The position numbers were made by a program, and so were the translations under genes. DNA of 64,000 nucleotides from Mycobacterium vicinigordonae. Lineage in GTDB: Bacteria; Actinomycetota; Actinomycetes; Mycobacteriales; Mycobacteriaceae. This document shows positions 46,970 through 63,464 of the stretch, one piece after another. The notes under the pieces were generated by a model. The model was not told the origin of the DNA and searched no databases. It saw only the letters and a list, made by a program, of their open reading frames with translations. The stretch is taken from the NCBI RefSeq assembly GCF_013466425.1, contig NZ_CP059165.1, forward strand, positions 5,642,001-5,706,000, in the 5' to 3' direction. Each line of letters begins with the position of its first letter. The first letter of the stretch is position 1.

Positions 46970-47411
46970 ACAGACAGGTACCGAACAGCCTTGGGGGCTG
47001 GCCGCCAAAGGCGTTGCTGCCAAGGGTGGTTGGGGTCCTGGACTCCAAAAAAGCTACCTGGTAAGGCAATTCAGCATTGTGCCGACCGAAGCGGGGAGTC
47101 TCCGCGTCACCCTATCAGGCGGGGCAAGACTTTTATCCGATAGGACTAGCCGCAGTCAACCAAATGGCTGAATGGCTGTTCGGCCAATTGGAGGACCTGA
47201 AACTGACGATAGCTAGCCGGGACTGATGGACATTCTTGAGCGGTCCTATGAACCATAGAATTCACGCGGGAAGATGTTCGAAAACTTATGAAACACAAAT
47301 TCTTCCAAAATTCCTGCCAAATTCGCTACCCGAGTAATAGTATCGCCCGCGTAATGCCAACGTCGCTATCAAGCGTTGCTGGAAGCCCTTCGAAGGTTGC
47401 GGGTAATTGCG
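46970..47411. other. Upstream region of the second PE_PGRS gene
   Basis: About 440 bases with markedly lower GC than the flanks, especially 47140-47400. No convincing gene on either strand. It probably holds the promoter and leader of the PE_PGRS gene that starts at 47412. Confidence 0.5.
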
Positions 47412-52889
<5,478 letters not shown>

Positions 52890-52903
52890 GTCCGGCCATC
52901 CCA

Positions 52904-53272
52904 CCGCGATCTTTACGAAATCCATTGTGGGGAGCGATATGTCGAGTAGATCGAGAGCCTTGGGGCCGGGTGTGGATCCGGCACCGACCCGCTGCAGCTC
53001 CAACCGCAGGATGTCGTACTTGCCGTTGTTGCACATCACGGTGGTGACGTCGAGCTTCTCGCGCGCCTGGGTCCACAAACCCGAAATGCGCCGGGGCGCC
53101 GGCGGTGGCCGCCGGATGCGGCAAACCCGAGGTGTTGGATTCGTCGACCACAATGGCCCGCTGCGGCAGCAGCGCGCAGACGACCTCGGCCGCCGTCGCT
53201 ACCGGCCGGGTAACACTAGCTCACCCGCCAAGGCCGTCAAAGCTGTTGCAGCACCGCTATATTCGGCCAGAA
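52904..53272 (-). pseudogene. Internally deleted ilvX copy
   Basis: 52904-53087 matches 43482-43665 of ilvX. After a 125-base deletion, 53088-53177 matches 43791-43880. Further deleted scraps then match up to about 44024 (ending in CACCGCTATATTCGGC). Reading frame and most of the gene are lost. The copy joins at 53273-53274 to the duplicated amidohydrolase/kinase block. Confidence 0.88.
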
Positions 53273-53273
53273 C

Positions 53274-53812
53274 CTCGCTGCCCAGGAAGCGCTGAGTTGG
53301 ATGCTGCATCCACACGTCGATCGTCATCGCGGTTCGACTCTAGATCCAGCACCAGTCCCGGCGGCACCCGCCCGGTCACTTGCCCAGCGCGGAGCACGCC
53401 GCAGCGTGTGTCTGACTGGCGTATCCCCCACCGAACAGCACGACGTGGGCGAGCAGCGGGAACAGCTGGTGCAACGCCACCCGATCCTGCCAGCCGGCCC
53501 GCAGCGACCGCACGTGCTGGTAGCCGGCGATCACCGCCTCATAGTGTGGGCAGCCGAACAACGCCAGCATCGCCAGGTCGGTCTCGCGGTGACCCGCGTG
53601 CGCGGCGGGGTCAATCAGCACCACCCCGTCCTGCGTCCACATCACGTTGCCGCTCCACAAGTCGCCGTGCAGCCGGGCCGGCTGGTCGTCGTCGTCGAAG
53701 TCGCCTGTGCGGCAACGCCGTACGACGGCATCGACGGCGTCGCGGGTGCCGCCGTCGAGTCGCCCGCCAGCCCGCTCGGCCATCGGGACCAGTCGCTCGT
53801 CGGCGTAGAACT
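53274..53812. repeat. Segmental duplication, right copy (539 bp)
   Basis: Counterpart of 45711-46249. The amidohydrolase part here is only the first ~54 bases of the gene, without the rest; the kinase part continues into the full gene beyond 53812. Confidence 0.9.
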
Positions 53813-54143
53813 GCCCCCATCGCCTGTGTCGACGCAGCGACATCGGCAACGGTTGGGCCAGTGGCCCGAAAAATCCGGGGCCGTCCCAACCGTCGGGTCC
53901 GGCGCCGAAGGCCGCTGCTCCCGCATCGTGGGTGAGGGCCAACCGGCTGCCGAACACCCGCGCCGCATCGACGCTCGGGCGCACCGATTCAAGGCGTTGC
54001 AGCCTCAGGCTGGCCGCGTCCACCGACACCACCCGCGCACACGGCACGCCGCGGTCGACTTCGGCGAGCCAGCGCAATCCGGCGGCCTCCCATGCGAAGA
54101 AACCCTGTGGCGCCCCCACCCGGCGCTTGACGAAGTCGCTCAC
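53376..54143 (-). CDS. Fructosamine kinase family protein (intact copy)
   Basis: 255 residues from ATG 54143. The family phosphorylates ketosamines on glycated proteins or sugars at C3 and allows their breakdown. Motifs: FVKRR and FAWEAAGLRWLAEV (nucleotide region), LALTHDAGAAAFG, ARLHGDLWSGNVMWT (catalytic Asp) and VLIDPAAHAGHRETDLAML (metal). The C-terminal helices end SQTHAAACSALGK. It is divergent from the third PE_PGRS gene. Its truncated twin lies at 45813. Confidence 0.88.
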   Translation of the reverse strand: MSDFVKRRVGAPQGFFAWEAAGLRWLAEVDRGVPCARVVSVDAASLRLQRLESVRPSVDAARVFGSRLALTHDAGAAAFGAGPDGWDGPGFFGPLAQPLPMSLRRHRRWGQFYADERLVPMAERAGGRLDGGTRDAVDAVVRRCRTGDFDDDDQPARLHGDLWSGNVMWTQDGVVLIDPAAHAGHRETDLAMLALFGCPHYEAVIAGYQHVRSLRAGWQDRVALHQLFPLLAHVVLFGGGYASQTHAAACSALGK

Positions 54144-54295
54144 GAACGCGACTGTAGACGCCAGCCTGCGACCAAGCCCGGCGGCTGGGTTGATACGACG
54201 GAAAGCGCCACGCGCACAGCGGGATTGCAGAAATTCGGCACCTTGCCGGAAACGTCGATTCTAGAATCAAACTCCACAAGGACCGGAGCCGCGTG

Positions 54296-57200
54296 ATGTC
54301 GTTCCTCCTCGCCTCACCCGATCTGATCGCGACTGCGACGGAGAACCTGAACGAGATGCGGTCCGCCCTGCATCAAGCAAATGCCGCGGCCGCGAGGTCC
54401 ACCACCAACCTGGCGGCAGCGGCTGCCGACGAGGTGTCGGCGCAGATTGCCGCGCTATTCGGTGCGCACGGCAGCGTCTATCAAGCGGTCAGCGCCCAAG
54501 CCGCCGCATTTCACCAGCAACTCACCAGCGCGCTGAGCACCGCCGCGGCGGCCTACTCGACCACCGAAGCCGCGTCGGCCGCCGCTATCGACCAACCCGC
54601 CATCTTCGGACGGCCCCTGTTCGGCAACGGCGCCGACGCCACCACGCCCGGTGGCAACGGTGGGGACGGCGGCTGGCTGTTCGGCAACGGCGGGAACGGG
54701 GCTGCCGGCGCCGCCGGACAGGCCGGCGGCTCTGGCGGGTCGGCGGGACTGCTCGGCCGCGGCGGCGCCGGCGGCACCGGCGGCGCGGGCAGTAGCGGCG
54801 GAGCGGGTGGCCACGGCGGATGGCTGCTCGGCGTCGGAGGTCCCGGCGGAACCGGCGGCTCCGGCGGTGGCACGGGCGGTGCGGGAGGTAACGGCGGCCT
54901 GCTCTGGGGCGGTGGCGGAGCGGGGGGCACCGGTGGCTCCGGCGGGGGCACCGGCGGGGCCGGAGGACGGGCGGAGTGGTTGTTCGGGGCGGGTGGCGCT
55001 GGCGGGGCCGGGGGCGCCGGAGATCCAGGGACGGACGGCGGCGGAACCGGCGGCGACGGCGGACACGGCGGGACCGGCGGCGGTGGCGGTCTGCTGGCCC
55101 GCGGTGGTGCCGGCGGCGCCGGCGGCATGGGCGGTCCCGGCGGCAACGGCGCAACCGGCGCTACGGGCGGCACCGGTGGCGTTGGCGGTGACGGCGGAGC
55201 CGGTGGCCACGGTGCGCTGCTACTTGGCCCGGGTGGGCACGGTGGGGCGGCGGGCGCGGGCGGTACCGGCGGTGTCGGGGGAACCGGCGCCGACGGCGCA
55301 ATCGCCGGGCTCGGTGGTGTCGGGGGCACCGGCGGGCCGGGCGGCCAGGGCGGTGTGTCCGGCCACGGCGGCGCCGGCGGAGCCGCGGGCGGGTTGTTCG
55401 GCGTCGCCGGCCAAGCGGGCAGCGCCGGCACCGCTGGCACCGGCGGCACGGGCGGCAACGGTGGCAACGGACTGGCCGGCACAAACGCCGGCGCCGCATC
55501 CGCCGGCGGTGACGGATTCGCCGGCGGTGCCGGCGGCAACGGCGGTGCCGGTGGGAACGCGGTGGCCGGCGGAATCAATGGCTCGGGCGGCAACGGCGGC
55601 AACGGCGGCATCGGCGGTAAAGGCGGCGGCGGGGGTGCGGCCGCTGCGAACAGCATCGGCACCGACGGCGGAAAGGGCGGCGCAGGCGGCAACGCCGGCC
55701 TCGGCGGCGCGGCCGGCACCGGCGGCCAGGGCGGCGTCGTCGGCAACGCCGGCACCGGCGGCACCGGCGGCCGCGGCGGCGACGGCGGCATTGGGAGCAA
55801 CGGCACCGACGCCGCCGCAGGCTCCGCCGCACCGGGCAATAACGGGTTCGCTGGCGGAAACGGCGGCGAGGGTGGGGCGGGCGGCAACACCGGCGCGGGC
55901 GGCACCAACGGCACCGGCGGCCAGGGCGGCACCGGTGGGAGGGGTGGGGCCGGGGGAACGGGCGGGTCGGGTGCCGCCAACTCCGGCGGCATCGGCCACG
56001 ACGGTGGCGCCGGAGGCCGCGGCGGAGACGCCGGTCAGGGCGGCGCGGGCGGAGCGGTCGGCACCGGCGGGCAAGGCGGTGCCGAGGGAGCCCACGGCGA
56101 CGCCGGAACCGGCGGAACCGGCGGAACCGGCGGCAAGGGCGGGAACGGCGGCAACGGCACCAGCGCGGCGTCCAATACCGGCGCCGACGGCACCGACGGT
56201 TTCGCCGGCGGCAAGGGCGGCAAAGGCGGCCAGGGTGGCAATTCCGGCGTCGGCGGCACCAACGGCAGCGGCGGCCTGGGCGGTGCGGGCGGCAACGGCG
56301 GTTACGGCGGTAACGGCGGATCCGGCTTCGCAAACGACACCGGCGTCGGCGGGGACGGCGGCAAGGGTGGCGCGGGTGGCGACGCGGGTGCCGGCGGGCT
56401 CGGCGGTGAGGCTGGCAGCGGCGGAACCGGCGGCACGAGCGGCGACCGGGGTGAACTCGGCGCCGGGGGTAATGGCGGCAAGGGCGGCAACGGTGGTGGC
56501 GGCGGGCCCGGAAGCAAGTCGGGTGCCACGCCCGGCGCGGCCGGAGCCTCGGGCTTCGCCGGCGGCAACGGCGGCCGGGGTGGCGCGGGAGGTGCGGGTG
56601 GCGGCACCGGCGGGGTCGGCGGCAATGGCGGTCAAGGGGGCGATGGTGTCCGCGGTAACGACGGCGGAGCCGCCGGTCAGGCCGGGGGCAACGGCGGCGC
56701 TGGGGGCAACGGCGGCAACGCCGGTGCCGGTGGACAGGCCGGTTCCGGCGGCAAGGGCGGAGACGGCGGAGTTGGGGGCAAGGGCGGGGAGGGCGCACGA
56801 GGCGGGGCCGGCACCACCGACGGCGCCTGGGGCGGCAACGGTGGCGCAGGCGGGGATGGCGGCAACGCCGGTGCCGGCGGCGACGGGGGCACAAACGGTA
56901 CCGCCGGCAGCGTCGGCAGGGGCGGCACCGGAGGGAACGGCGGCGCCGGCGGACAGGGCGCTTTCGGGGCCCGCGGCATTGACACCACCGACGGCAGCAC
57001 TGGCGGTACCGGGGGCAACGGCGGACAGGGCGGCAACGGGGGAAACGGCGGCAAGGGTGGCGACGGCGTCGGCGGTATCGGCGGTGGCCAAGGTGGCAAC
57101 GGCGGCAAGGCAGGTAATGGCGGACAGGGCGGCACCGGCGGCACCAGCACTGGTACCGCGGTGCACGCCACCGGCGGTGACGGTGGCCGGGGCGGGGTGG

Positions 57201-58354
57201 GCGGCAACGGCGGCAACGGCGGCCTTGCCGGTGCGGGCGGTGCGGGCGGCGGCGTCCAAGGCAAGGCGGGCGTTGTCGGCAACGGCGGGACCGGCGGCTC
57301 CGGCGGACAGGGCGGCACCGGCGGGAACGGCGTCAATCCACCGCAGATATTCATCGACTCGGCCGCCGACGGCGCTGATGGCAAGGCCGGCATCCCCTGG
57401 GGTACCAATGGCGAGGATGGCGGCGACGGCGTAACGGTCGGTCAACGAGGTGGCAACGGCGGCAACGGTGGTACCGGCACCAGCGGGAACATGATCACCG
57501 CCACCGGCGGCAACGGCGGCAGCGGCGGAGACGGCGGCACCGGCGCGAACGGTGGAAACGGTGGGCGGGGCGGCGACGCCGACCGTACCGTGCCCAACAA
57601 CTTCCCCAGCCAGGGTGGCCGCGGGGGCGACGGCGGGAAGGGTGGCGACGGCGCAAACGGCGGCAACGGTGGCGACGGCGGAGATGTCAACAGCCCGGCC
57701 GCCTTTGATATCGACTTCTACCACACGGCCGGCAATGGCGGGAACGGCGGCGACGGGGGCGTCGGTGGAAACGGTGGAAACGGCGGGACCGGCGGGCTCA
57801 GCTACAGCGCCTACGAGCCCGGCGGCAACGGCGGAACCGGTGGCCACGGTGGCGATGCTGGCGGAGCGAACAGCATCGGCGGCACCGGCGGCACCGGCGG
57901 TGCTGGCGGCGCCGGCGGAAACGCCGGGACCGTCGGCGATCTCACCGGTGCGGTCGGTGGCGTCGGGGGCGCCGGGGGTGAGGGCGGCACCGGCGGAATC
58001 GGCGCGGCCGGCGGCAACGGAGGCAACGGCGGCGACGGTGGCCCCGCCGCGTCCACTGCCGTGAGCGGCAACGGCGGCGATGGCGGTGCCGGTGGAAACG
58101 GCGCCGATGGCGGCCGCGGCGGGAACGGCGGCCAGGGCGGGGCCGGTGGTTTGGGACCCACGGGTCAAGCTGCCGGCGGCTCCGGCGGCGACGCGGGCTT
58201 CGGCGGCGTCGGCGGCTCGGGCGGCGACGGCGGAACCGGGGGTGCGCCGGGGACGGCCGGTGTTACGACGCACGTGGGCGAGCACGGCGCCGACGGCGTC
58301 GACGGCACGGCCGGGCACACCGGCGCCCGGGGCACAGCTGGTGCCCCGGGCTAA
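54296..58354 (+). CDS. PE_PGRS protein (third)
   Basis: 1352 residues from ATG 54296 (MSFLLASPD); a GTG one codon upstream is an alternative. The diagnostic PE pair at 8-9 is Pro-Asp here. The secretion signal Y-x-x-x-E is kept in [11 protein letters not shown]. Linker [16 protein letters not shown], then about 1220 residues of GGxGGx with a few non-repeat islands ([43 protein letters not shown]). It ends 12 bases before the convergent fadD19 stop. The place is that of PE_PGRS57 in M. tuberculosis. Confidence 0.92.
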   Translation: MSFLLASPDLIATATENLNEMRSALHQANAAAARSTTNLAAAAADEVSAQIAALFGAHGSVYQAVSAQAAAFHQQLTSALSTAAAAYSTTEAASAAAIDQPAIFGRPLFGNGADATTPGGNGGDGGWLFGNGGNGAAGAAGQAGGSGGSAGLLGRGGAGGTGGAGSSGGAGGHGGWLLGVGGPGGTGGSGGGTGGAGGNGGLLWGGGGAGGTGGSGGGTGGAGGRAEWLFGAGGAGGAGGAGDPGTDGGGTGGDGGHGGTGGGGGLLARGGAGGAGGMGGPGGNGATGATGGTGGVGGDGGAGGHGALLLGPGGHGGAAGAGGTGGVGGTGADGAIAGLGGVGGTGGPGGQGGVSGHGGAGGAAGGLFGVAGQAGSAGTAGTGGTGGNGGNGLAGTNAGAASAGGDGFAGGAGGNGGAGGNAVAGGINGSGGNGGNGGIGGKGGGGGAAAANSIGTDGGKGGAGGNAGLGGAAGTGGQGGVVGNAGTGGTGGRGGDGGIGSNGTDAAAGSAAPGNNGFAGGNGGEGGAGGNTGAGGTNGTGGQGGTGGRGGAGGTGGSGAANSGGIGHDGGAGGRGGDAGQGGAGGAVGTGGQGGAEGAHGDAGTGGTGGTGGKGGNGGNGTSAASNTGADGTDGFAGGKGGKGGQGGNSGVGGTNGSGGLGGAGGNGGYGGNGGSGFANDTGVGGDGGKGGAGGDAGAGGLGGEAGSGGTGGTSGDRGELGAGGNGGKGGNGGGGGPGSKSGATPGAAGASGFAGGNGGRGGAGGAGGGTGGVGGNGGQGGDGVRGNDGGAAGQAGGNGGAGGNGGNAGAGGQAGSGGKGGDGGVGGKGGEGARGGAGTTDGAWGGNGGAGGDGGNAGAGGDGGTNGTAGSVGRGGTGGNGGAGGQGAFGARGIDTTDGSTGGTGGNGGQGGNGGNGGKGGDGVGGIGGGQGGNGGKAGNGGQGGTGGTSTGTAVHATGGDGGRGGVGGNGGNGGLAGAGGAGGGVQGKAGVVGNGGTGGSGGQGGTGGNGVNPPQIFIDSAADGADGKAGIPWGTNGEDGGDGVTVGQRGGNGGNGGTGTSGNMITATGGNGGSGGDGGTGANGGNGGRGGDADRTVPNNFPSQGGRGGDGGKGGDGANGGNGGDGGDVNSPAAFDIDFYHTAGNGGNGGDGGVGGNGGNGGTGGLSYSAYEPGGNGGTGGHGGDAGGANSIGGTGGTGGAGGAGGNAGTVGDLTGAVGGVGGAGGEGGTGGIGAAGGNGGNGGDGGPAASTAVSGNGGDGGAGGNGADGGRGGNGGQGGAGGLGPTGQAAGGSGGDAGFGGVGGSGGDGGTGGAPGTAGVTTHVGEHGADGVDGTAGHTGARGTAGAPG

Positions 58355-58366
58355 CGCCGGGCTATG

Positions 58367-60019
58367 TCAGGCGCTTACGTGCGCGGCGTGCACGTCGTCG
58401 GCTGGCCGGGCCTCGGTCTGCTCCTTGGCCCAGCGGTAGTCCGGCTTGCCGGCGGGTGAGCGTTTTACCTCGTCGACGAACCAAAGACTGCGCGGCACTT
58501 TGTATCCCGCGATTTCCGAGCGTACGAACTTGTCCAGTTCGACCAGCGACGGGCGGACACCCTCGCGCGCTTGCACGACGGCCGCGACGTGCTGTCCGTA
58601 GCGCGGGTCGGGCACGCCAACCACCAGCGCGTCGAACACGTCGGGATGGCCCTTCAATGCCGCCTCGACCTCTTCGGGGTAGATCTTCTCGCCGCCGCTG
58701 TTGATCGACACCGAGCCGCGTCCCAGCATGGTGACGCTGCCGTCCTCTTCGACCAGTGCGTAGTCGCCGGGGATGGCGTAGCGCACGCCGTTGATGGTCT
58801 TGAACGTCTCGGCGGTCTTCTTCTCGTCCTTGTAGTAGCCGACGGGGATGTTGCCCTTCTTGGCGATGAAGCCGCGGACGCCGGAGCCGGGCTTAACCTC
58901 GTTGCCCTCGTCGTCGAGGACGACGGTGCGGTGGTCGATGGTGACCCGCGGGCCGCCGCTGTGCGGCGCGTCCTTGGCGACGATGCTGGTGCCGCCAAAC
59001 CCGGTCTCCGAGGAGCCGATCGAGTCGGTGATCACCCGGTTGGGCAACAGCTCAAGGAGCTTCTCCTTGATGCTCGGCGAGAACAGCGCGGCGGTGCTGG
59101 CGAGCAGAAACAGCGATGACAGGTCGTATTCGTTGCCTGCGTCCTGGTGTGCCAGCAGGGCGTCGAGCAGCGGGCGGGCCATCGCGTCACCGGTGAAGAA
59201 CAACAGGTTCACCTTGTGCGTGTGGATTGTGCGCCACACTTCGTCGGCGTTGAATTCCGGTGCTAGCACTGTGGTTTGGCCGCTGAACAGCGACATCCAG
59301 GTGGCTGATTGGGTGGCACCGTGGATCATCGGCGGGATCGGGTAGCGGACCATCGGCGGATTAGCGGCCGCGGCCTTGGCGAGGTCGTACTCGTCCTTGA
59401 CGAATTCGCCTGTGGCGAAGTCCGTTCCGCCGAAAAGCACTCGGTAAATGTCCTCGTGGCGCCACATCACGCCCTTGGGGAAACCGGTGGTGCCGCCGGT
59501 GTAAAGCAGGTAGATGTCGTCGGCACTCCGCTCGCCGAAGTTCCGCTCTGGGGACCCTGCGGCGATCGCCGAGTAGAACTCGACGCCGCCGTAACGCTCA
59601 AAGTCGTTGTCGGAGCCGTCCTCGACCACCAGGATCGTCTTGACGTTCGGGGTCTCCGGCAACACATTGGCGACCCGGTCGGAGTACTGGCGTTCGTGCA
59701 CCAGCGCAACCATGTCGGAGTTCTCGAACAGGTACCGCAACTCGCCCTCGACATAGCGGAAGTTGACATTGACCAGGATGGCGCCCGCTTTGATGATGCC
59801 GAGCATCGCGATCACGATCTCGATGCGGTTGCGGCAGTACAGGCCTACCTTGTCGCCCTTTCGCACCCCATGGTCGATCAGGTAGTGCCCGAGGCGGTTG
59901 GCCTTCTCTTCGAGTTGGGCGTAGGTCAACTGCTCGTCACCGCAGATGAGGGCTACACGGTCGGGCACAGCGTCGATGGCGTGCTCGGCGAGGTCAGCAA
60001 TATTCAGGGCCACGGCCAC
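58367..60019 (-). CDS. fadD19: Steroid-acid CoA ligase FadD19
   Basis: 550 residues from GTG 60019 ([20 protein letters not shown]). Motifs: [77 protein letters not shown] and the catalytic Lys in [14 protein letters not shown]. FadD19 activates C26 (C8 side-chain) sterol acids to CoA esters, the entry to side-chain beta-oxidation. There is no ribosome site; a KstR box ends only 4 bases before the start codon, which fits a leaderless or very short-leader transcript. Confidence 0.94.
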   Translation of the reverse strand: MAVALNIADLAEHAIDAVPDRVALICGDEQLTYAQLEEKANRLGHYLIDHGVRKGDKVGLYCRNRIEIVIAMLGIIKAGAILVNVNFRYVEGELRYLFENSDMVALVHERQYSDRVANVLPETPNVKTILVVEDGSDNDFERYGGVEFYSAIAAGSPERNFGERSADDIYLLYTGGTTGFPKGVMWRHEDIYRVLFGGTDFATGEFVKDEYDLAKAAAANPPMVRYPIPPMIHGATQSATWMSLFSGQTTVLAPEFNADEVWRTIHTHKVNLLFFTGDAMARPLLDALLAHQDAGNEYDLSSLFLLASTAALFSPSIKEKLLELLPNRVITDSIGSSETGFGGTSIVAKDAPHSGGPRVTIDHRTVVLDDEGNEVKPGSGVRGFIAKKGNIPVGYYKDEKKTAETFKTINGVRYAIPGDYALVEEDGSVTMLGRGSVSINSGGEKIYPEEVEAALKGHPDVFDALVVGVPDPRYGQHVAAVVQAREGVRPSLVELDKFVRSEIAGYKVPRSLWFVDEVKRSPAGKPDYRWAKEQTEARPADDVHAAHVSA

Positions 60020-60023
60020 CAAA

Positions 60024-60037
60024 TTAGAACGTGTTAC
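60024..60037. promoter_or_regulatory. KstR-type operator between fadD19 and echA19
   Basis: TAGAACGTGTTACA, an exact consensus match and identical to the fadE26/fdxD site. It lies 4 bases from the fadD19 start and 46 bases upstream of echA19. Confidence 0.88.
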
Positions 60038-60083
60038 ATTTCTTTACAAGCTGATGCCCAATCTCGCACGGAAGGCGGTTGTA

Positions 60084-60893
60084 GTGTCTGAGACGCCAGC
60101 AAACGATTCTGGACCGGACGCGCTGGTCGAGCAGCGGGGTCACACCTTGATCGTGACGATGAATCGGCCGCACCGCCGTAACGCGCTGAGCACCGAGATG
60201 ATGCAGATCATGGTGGAGGCGTGGGACCGTGTCGACAACGATCCGGACATCCGCGTCTGCGTACTCACCGGAGCCGGTGGCTACTTCTGCGCCGGGATGG
60301 ACCTCAAGACAGCAACCGCAAAACCACCGGGCGACTCGTTCAAAGACGGCAGCTACGACCCGTCACGGATTGACGCGCTGCTCAAAGGCCGGCGGCTGAC
60401 CAAGCCGTTGATCGCGGCCGTCGAGGGGCCGGCGATCGCCGGCGGTACCGAAATTCTGCAGGGCACCGACATCCGCGTGGCCGGCGAGAGCGCAAAGTTC
60501 GGCATTTCCGAGGCGAAGTGGAGCCTGTACCCGATGGGCGGATCCGCCGTGCGCCTGGTTCGCCAGATCCCTTACACGGTGGCGTGCGACCTGCTGCTGA
60601 CGGGTCGCCACATCAGCGCCGCCGAGGCCAAGGAGATCGGCCTGATCGGTCATGTCGTTCCGGATGGGCAGGCGCTAAGTAAGGCACTCGAGATCGCCGA
60701 GGTGATCTCCAACAACGGTCCCCTGGCGGTGCAGGCGATCCTGAAAACCATCCGCGAGACCGAGGGCATGCACGAAAACGAGGCATTCAAGCCCGACACG
60801 GCCAACGGTATTCCAGTGTTCCTGTCCGAGGATTCCAAAGAGGGACCGCGGGCGTTCGCCGAGAAGCGGACGCCGCAGTTCAAAAATCGCTAG
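60084..60893 (+). CDS. echA19: Steroid enoyl-CoA hydratase EchA19
   Basis: 269 residues from GTG 60084 with GGAAGGCG upstream. Crotonase signatures: [28 protein letters not shown] (oxyanion hole), [23 protein letters not shown] and a catalytic Glu region [15 protein letters not shown]. EchA19 of M. tuberculosis hydrates the enoyl-CoA of sterol side chains. It is expressed divergently from fadD19 under the shared KstR box. Confidence 0.94.
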   Translation: MSETPANDSGPDALVEQRGHTLIVTMNRPHRRNALSTEMMQIMVEAWDRVDNDPDIRVCVLTGAGGYFCAGMDLKTATAKPPGDSFKDGSYDPSRIDALLKGRRLTKPLIAAVEGPAIAGGTEILQGTDIRVAGESAKFGISEAKWSLYPMGGSAVRLVRQIPYTVACDLLLTGRHISAAEAKEIGLIGHVVPDGQALSKALEIAEVISNNGPLAVQAILKTIRETEGMHENEAFKPDTANGIPVFLSEDSKEGPRAFAEKRTPQFKNR

Positions 60894-60946
60894 ACCGCGC
60901 TGCCGACGCGCACCCCGCCCCGGTCAGCGGCGAATCATGTCCGCGG

Positions 60947-61369
60947 TCACAATCCCGGTATGCCGGGAATGGGTGGGATACCGGGGATTCCCGGAATAGG
61001 CGGGATCGGTACGGGAACTGGCCCCGGAGGCGGAATCGGCGGCCCCCACGGAGCCGGGCCTGGCGGCCCCCAACCCGGTGCGGGTCCCCAGCCCGGCCCG
61101 GGACCTGGCCCAGGCCCCCATCCCGGTGCTGGTCCGGGAGCTCCCCAGCCGGGACCAGGGGCACCCCAGTCCGGACCAGGTCCACCGGGACCAGGTCCGG
61201 GGCCGCCCGGCCCCGGCATCCACATCGCCGGTGCGGCGGCGGCTGCTGGCATGGCCGGGCTGGCAGTCGCTGTTGCGGTGAGGCCACCGATGGCCACCGC
61301 GCCGAAGGCTACGGCCGCGCAGACGACCGATCCACCAAGTAGTCGATAAATACTCTTCGATCGTGGCAT
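60947..61369 (-). CDS. Secreted Pro/Gly/Trp-rich repeat protein
   Basis: 140 residues from ATG 61369. Signal peptide (IYRLLGGSVVCAAVAFGAVAIGG...TASPA). The mature part is almost entirely PGPGWG / PGPAPGWGP-type repeats, then a PxPIPPIPGIPGIPPIPGIPG tail. There is no globular domain. Such proteins may sit in the cell wall as flexible, aromatic-bearing spacers. In M. tuberculosis the echA19-cyp142 interval holds a different gene (Rv3517, from memory), so this looks like a lineage-specific replacement. The antisense frame is also open but has no signal peptide. Confidence 0.68.
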   Translation of the reverse strand: MPRSKSIYRLLGGSVVCAAVAFGAVAIGGLTATATASPAMPAAAAAPAMWMPGPGGPGPGPGGPGPDWGAPGPGWGAPGPAPGWGPGPGPGPGWGPAPGWGPPGPAPWGPPIPPPGPVPVPIPPIPGIPGIPPIPGIPGL

Positions 61370-61471
61370 CGCTATTCACCCCCAGGTTGTTGTGGGCGAT
61401 GGCACTACAACCAGAATATCTCTGGAATCTAAGACTCGGCTACCTGCCGGTAAACGTGCCGAACATCTCCC

Positions 61472-62692
61472 TTAACGCAACAGCGGCGCGCTCGGCGTGA
61501 ACACCACCGGCATCGACTCCAGCCCGGACACGAAGTTGGCCGGCCGCAGCGGCAGGGCAGACTCGTCCGCCAACCGCAGATCAGGCAGCCGCCGCAACAC
61601 GCGTTCAGTCATCATGGACAGCTCCAGCCGGGCCAGCTGATTGCCCATGCAGAAGTGCGTCCCGAAGCCGAAAGCCAAGTGCGAATTGGGGTTTCGGCGA
61701 ATATCGAACTTCTCCGGCTCCTCGAAGACGGACTCGTCGAAGTTCGCCGACTCGAACAGCAGCATGATCTTTTCACCGGCGGTCAACGAAGTTCCGTGGA
61801 ATTCCGCATCAGCGGTCAACGTCCGGCACATGTTCTTCACCGGCGACGTCCAGCGCAGCATCTCCTCGATGGCACCTGGCAGCAACGACGGGTCGGCCAC
61901 CAGGTCGGCAAACTGCGAACGGTTGCGTACCAGCTGCTCGGTTCCCCCGCTCAACGTGTGCCGGGTGGTCTCGTCGCCGCCGATCAGGATCAGCAGCGTC
62001 TCCATGACGATCTCGTCGTCCGACATCCGCTGGCCCTCGACCTCGGCGTTGATGAGGATCGAGTAGAGGTCGTCGGTGGGCTCGGCGCGGCGCTTGCCGA
62101 TCAAGTCCATGGTGAACGCGGTGTAGCCGGCGAACGCTTCCATTACCGTCTGGAATTCTGCCGACGTCGGGTCGATGTGCGACGACAGCCCGCACACCAG
62201 GTCGTCGGACCACTTCAGCAGCATCTCCCGGTCCGCGGGCAGCACACCGAGCATGTCGCCGATCACCGCCATCGGCAGCGGCGCGGCGATGTCGCGAACG
62301 AAGTCACACTCGCCGCGTTCACACACCGCGTCGATCAGCGTGTCGCACAGTTCGCCGATCGCGGCTTCCTTGTCCTTCACCCGTTTGCGGGTGAAGCCCG
62401 CATTGACCAACTTGCGGCGCACCAGATGGGCCGGGTCGTCCATGTCGATCATGTATGGCATGCCCGGCTGGTCGGGCCGGATCCCACCGGTGCTGGAGAA
62501 CAACTCCGGATTGCGTTCGGCGTCGAGGATGGCCTGATACGTTGTGGCACCGGCCAATCCGTTGCGATCACGAAAGATGGGCTGGTTCAACCGCATCCAG
62601 CGATACGCTTCCCGCGCCCCCACCCCGTCGGCGTAGAAGTTGCCGTCGGCCAGGTCGATGTTGAGGATCGTGTCGGGGATTGTCGAAGTCAT
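61472..62692 (-). CDS. cyp142: Cytochrome P450 CYP142 (sterol C26 hydroxylase)
   Basis: 406 residues from ATG 62692. P450 landmarks: I-helix LILIGGDETTRHT, ExxR in IEEMLRW, and haem loop FGFGTHFCMGNQLARLE with the Cys ligand. It is very close in pattern to CYP142 of M. tuberculosis (398 residues; IDMDDPAHLVRRKLVNAGFTRKRVKDKEA). It oxidises the terminal C26/C27 methyl of cholesterol or cholestenone to the acid that FadD19 activates. FdxD is a plausible redox partner. It is divergent from the next gene across 45 bases. Confidence 0.95.
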   Translation of the reverse strand: MTSTIPDTILNIDLADGNFYADGVGAREAYRWMRLNQPIFRDRNGLAGATTYQAILDAERNPELFSSTGGIRPDQPGMPYMIDMDDPAHLVRRKLVNAGFTRKRVKDKEAAIGELCDTLIDAVCERGECDFVRDIAAPLPMAVIGDMLGVLPADREMLLKWSDDLVCGLSSHIDPTSAEFQTVMEAFAGYTAFTMDLIGKRRAEPTDDLYSILINAEVEGQRMSDDEIVMETLLILIGGDETTRHTLSGGTEQLVRNRSQFADLVADPSLLPGAIEEMLRWTSPVKNMCRTLTADAEFHGTSLTAGEKIMLLFESANFDESVFEEPEKFDIRRNPNSHLAFGFGTHFCMGNQLARLELSMMTERVLRRLPDLRLADESALPLRPANFVSGLESMPVVFTPSAPLLR

Positions 62693-62737
62693 CTACAGCC
62701 TCCAGTTTTCTGCCTCGAGCCCATTACAGTAAGCCCC

Positions 62738-63448
62738 ATGTCTGTCTCGCAACACACCATCGCCGGAACCGTCCTCACCATGCCGGTGGTCATCCGCAAA
62801 GCCGACCAGCACTCCGCGATGTTCTCGGTCGACGCCAAAGCCGCCCAGCGGCTGATCGACTACAGCGGCCTGCAGGTCTTCGAATACCTGCCCGGTCGCG
62901 CGATTGTGCTGCAGTTGTTGGTGCGCTACATCGACGGCGACCTGGGCCGCTACCACGAGTACGGCACCGCGTTCCTGGTGAACCGGCCGGGCACCCACGC
63001 CAAGGGCTTCCGCGCGATGGCCAATGCCGCGACGTTCATCCACCGCCTGCCGGTCGATCAGGAATTCACCCTCGAGGCCGGCCGCACGATCTGGGGTTAC
63101 CCGAAGATCATGGCGGACTTCAACGTCCACGAAGGCCGCAAGTTCACCTTCGACGTGAGCGCCGAGGGCCAGTTGATCGCCGGGATCGAGTTCAGCCCCG
63201 GCCTGCCGCACCCGGCGATGAAGGCCCAGACCCTGACGACCTACTCCCACCTGGACGGCGTCACCCGGGAGACCTCCTCGACGATGACGACGACGGGCGC
63301 CCGAACCCGGCTCGGCGGTGCCCGCATAAGACTCGGCGACCATCCTTACGGGAAGGAGCTGGCCGCGCTCGGCCTGCCCAAGCGGGCGTTGATGACGCAG
63401 TCGGTTGCCAACGTGGAGATGTCGTTCGACGACGCACGTCCCCTTTGA
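62738..63448 (+). CDS. Acetoacetate decarboxylase-fold protein (Rv3519-like)
   Basis: 236 residues from ATG 62738, the length of M. tuberculosis Rv3519. ADC-family features: VRYIDGDLGRYHEYG, and the Schiff-base lysine region in TIWGYPKIMADF, where the family has G-x-P-K. A longer open frame through the cyp142 antisense is not real. KstR-regulated ADC-like proteins have been proposed to act on late sterol products, but the reaction is unknown. Confidence 0.88.
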   Translation: MSVSQHTIAGTVLTMPVVIRKADQHSAMFSVDAKAAQRLIDYSGLQVFEYLPGRAIVLQLLVRYIDGDLGRYHEYGTAFLVNRPGTHAKGFRAMANAATFIHRLPVDQEFTLEAGRTIWGYPKIMADFNVHEGRKFTFDVSAEGQLIAGIEFSPGLPHPAMKAQTLTTYSHLDGVTRETSSTMTTTGARTRLGGARIRLGDHPYGKELAALGLPKRALMTQSVANVEMSFDDARPL

Positions 63449-63464
63449 GCCCATCGGGCCAATC

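Noticed and set aside
55220..58318. Very long open frames antisense to the PE_PGRS genes (up to ~1000 residues; similar cases at 40772-42368 and 49581-51428)
   Set aside because: They are by-products of GGC/GCC-rich repeats that lack stops on the opposite strand. They have no starts with ribosome sites and give Ala/Pro/Val low-complexity sequence.
61655..62737. Plus-strand extension that would fuse ~360 residues to the Rv3519-like protein
   Set aside because: It is antisense to cyp142, which has intact P450 motifs. The ATG at 62738 gives the expected 236 residues.
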